Part shown: positions 5,262-5,348 of the stretch, one piece after another
Position numbering within the stretch: position 1 is the first letter of the stretch
Layout of the letters: each line of letters opens with the position of its first letter
Assembly: GCA_030612385.1 (NCBI GenBank)
Contig: JAUWNZ010000100.1
Span: 1 to 5,348 of the forward strand
DNA: 5,348 nt
Direction of reading: 5' to 3'
Origin: Pseudomonadota bacterium
GTDB lineage: Bacteria; Desulfobacterota; Syntrophia; Syntrophales; JADFWA01
Position numbers and translations under genes: made by a program
Notes under the pieces: generated by a model
Seen by the model: only the letters and a program-made list of their open reading frames with translations
What the model was told of the DNA's origin: nothing
The model's database searches: none

Positions 5262-5267
5262 AGGAGG
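5262..5267 (+). promoter_or_regulatory. Shine-Dalgarno site of the metK-like gene
   Basis: A perfect AGGAGG lies 6 nt before the ATG at 5274. It supports a real start for the gene that runs off the window edge. Confidence 0.8.
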
Positions 5268-5273
5268 AAAGGA

Positions 5274-5348
5274 ATGCATATTACGGCTGAAAGCATCAAG
5301 ATTGGACATCCCGACATGGTAGCCGATACCATTGCGGCGAATATCATA
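5274..5348 (+). CDS. metK: S-adenosylmethionine synthetase-like protein, N-terminal 25 residues (3' end outside window)
   Basis: Twenty-five codons are visible, beginning MHITAESIKIGHPDMVADTI. The ESxxxGHPDxxAD pattern (E6-S7, G11-H12-P13-D14, A17-D18) is the N-terminal signature of bacterial methionine adenosyltransferase, which makes SAM from ATP and methionine in the cytosol. The His and Asp of GHPD are the ATP-binding/catalytic pair and are present. Two positions differ from the usual GHPDKxADQISDA: Met replaces Lys after GHPD, and the QISD stretch reads TIAA. This suggests a divergent MetK branch rather than the standard housekeeping sequence. The fragment is too short to judge activity. 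A strong AGGAGG supports the start. No SAM riboswitch is recognisable in the leader. Confidence 0.72.
   Translation, partial: MHITAESIKIGHPDMVADTIAANII

Noticed and set aside
5226..5273. SAM riboswitch upstream of the metK-like gene
   Set aside because: The 48-nt leader between the palindrome and the ATG shows no SAM-I, SAM-II or SAM/SAH-type core that I can recognise.
5111..5347. 78-codon open frame on the - strand
   Set aside because: Crosses the nested palindrome and overlaps the metK-like start antisense; open by chance.

Overview
The window reads as a piece of a Gram-negative bacterial chromosome of intermediate base composition. It has strong Shine-Dalgarno sites and repeat-rich spacers. 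The gene mix (a TIGR01365/'Methanosarcina-type' phosphoserine aminotransferase, a DUF1847 Cys-rich protein, a DUF502 membrane protein) and the short GTAGGGG...CCCCTAC palindromes suggest Desulfobacterota (former Deltaproteobacteria) or a related anaerobe. That placement is inference from gene and repeat content; no rRNA or marker gene is present.

Layout, left to right. (1) The C-terminal ~279 residues of a GT4-type glycosyltransferase, cut by the left edge, followed 27 nt later by a complete zinc-dependent medium-chain (sorbitol/threonine dehydrogenase-like) dehydrogenase; these look like one operon on the + strand. (2) A 424-bp convergent spacer without a credible gene. It is a mosaic of small repeats: a GAAATT-type inverted repeat at both ends, a 9-bp ACAGGATTA tandem that also forms a hairpin, a GTAGGGG double-hairpin element, and a degenerate 32-bp palindrome. 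(3) A DUF1847 gene on the - strand, divergent across 140 bp from (4) serC on the + strand. (5) A spacer with a second GTAGGGG palindrome and a consensus TATAAT box, then a DUF502 two-helix membrane protein with no visible Shine-Dalgarno site. (6) A spacer with a third GTAGGGG element inside a ~112-bp nested palindrome, then the first 25 codons of a MetK-like S-adenosylmethionine synthetase running off the right edge.

Functionally, serC and the metK-like gene belong to serine and one-carbon/methyl metabolism. The glycosyltransferase/dehydrogenase pair is a separate carbohydrate-related unit. Nothing in the window is a defence system, CRISPR array, complete insertion sequence or RNA gene. The most notable content is the repeat system: three copies keep the same fold while their stem sequences differ, and each sits in a gene boundary. 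The divergent MetK N-terminus and the uncharacterised DUF1847 protein also merit a look.
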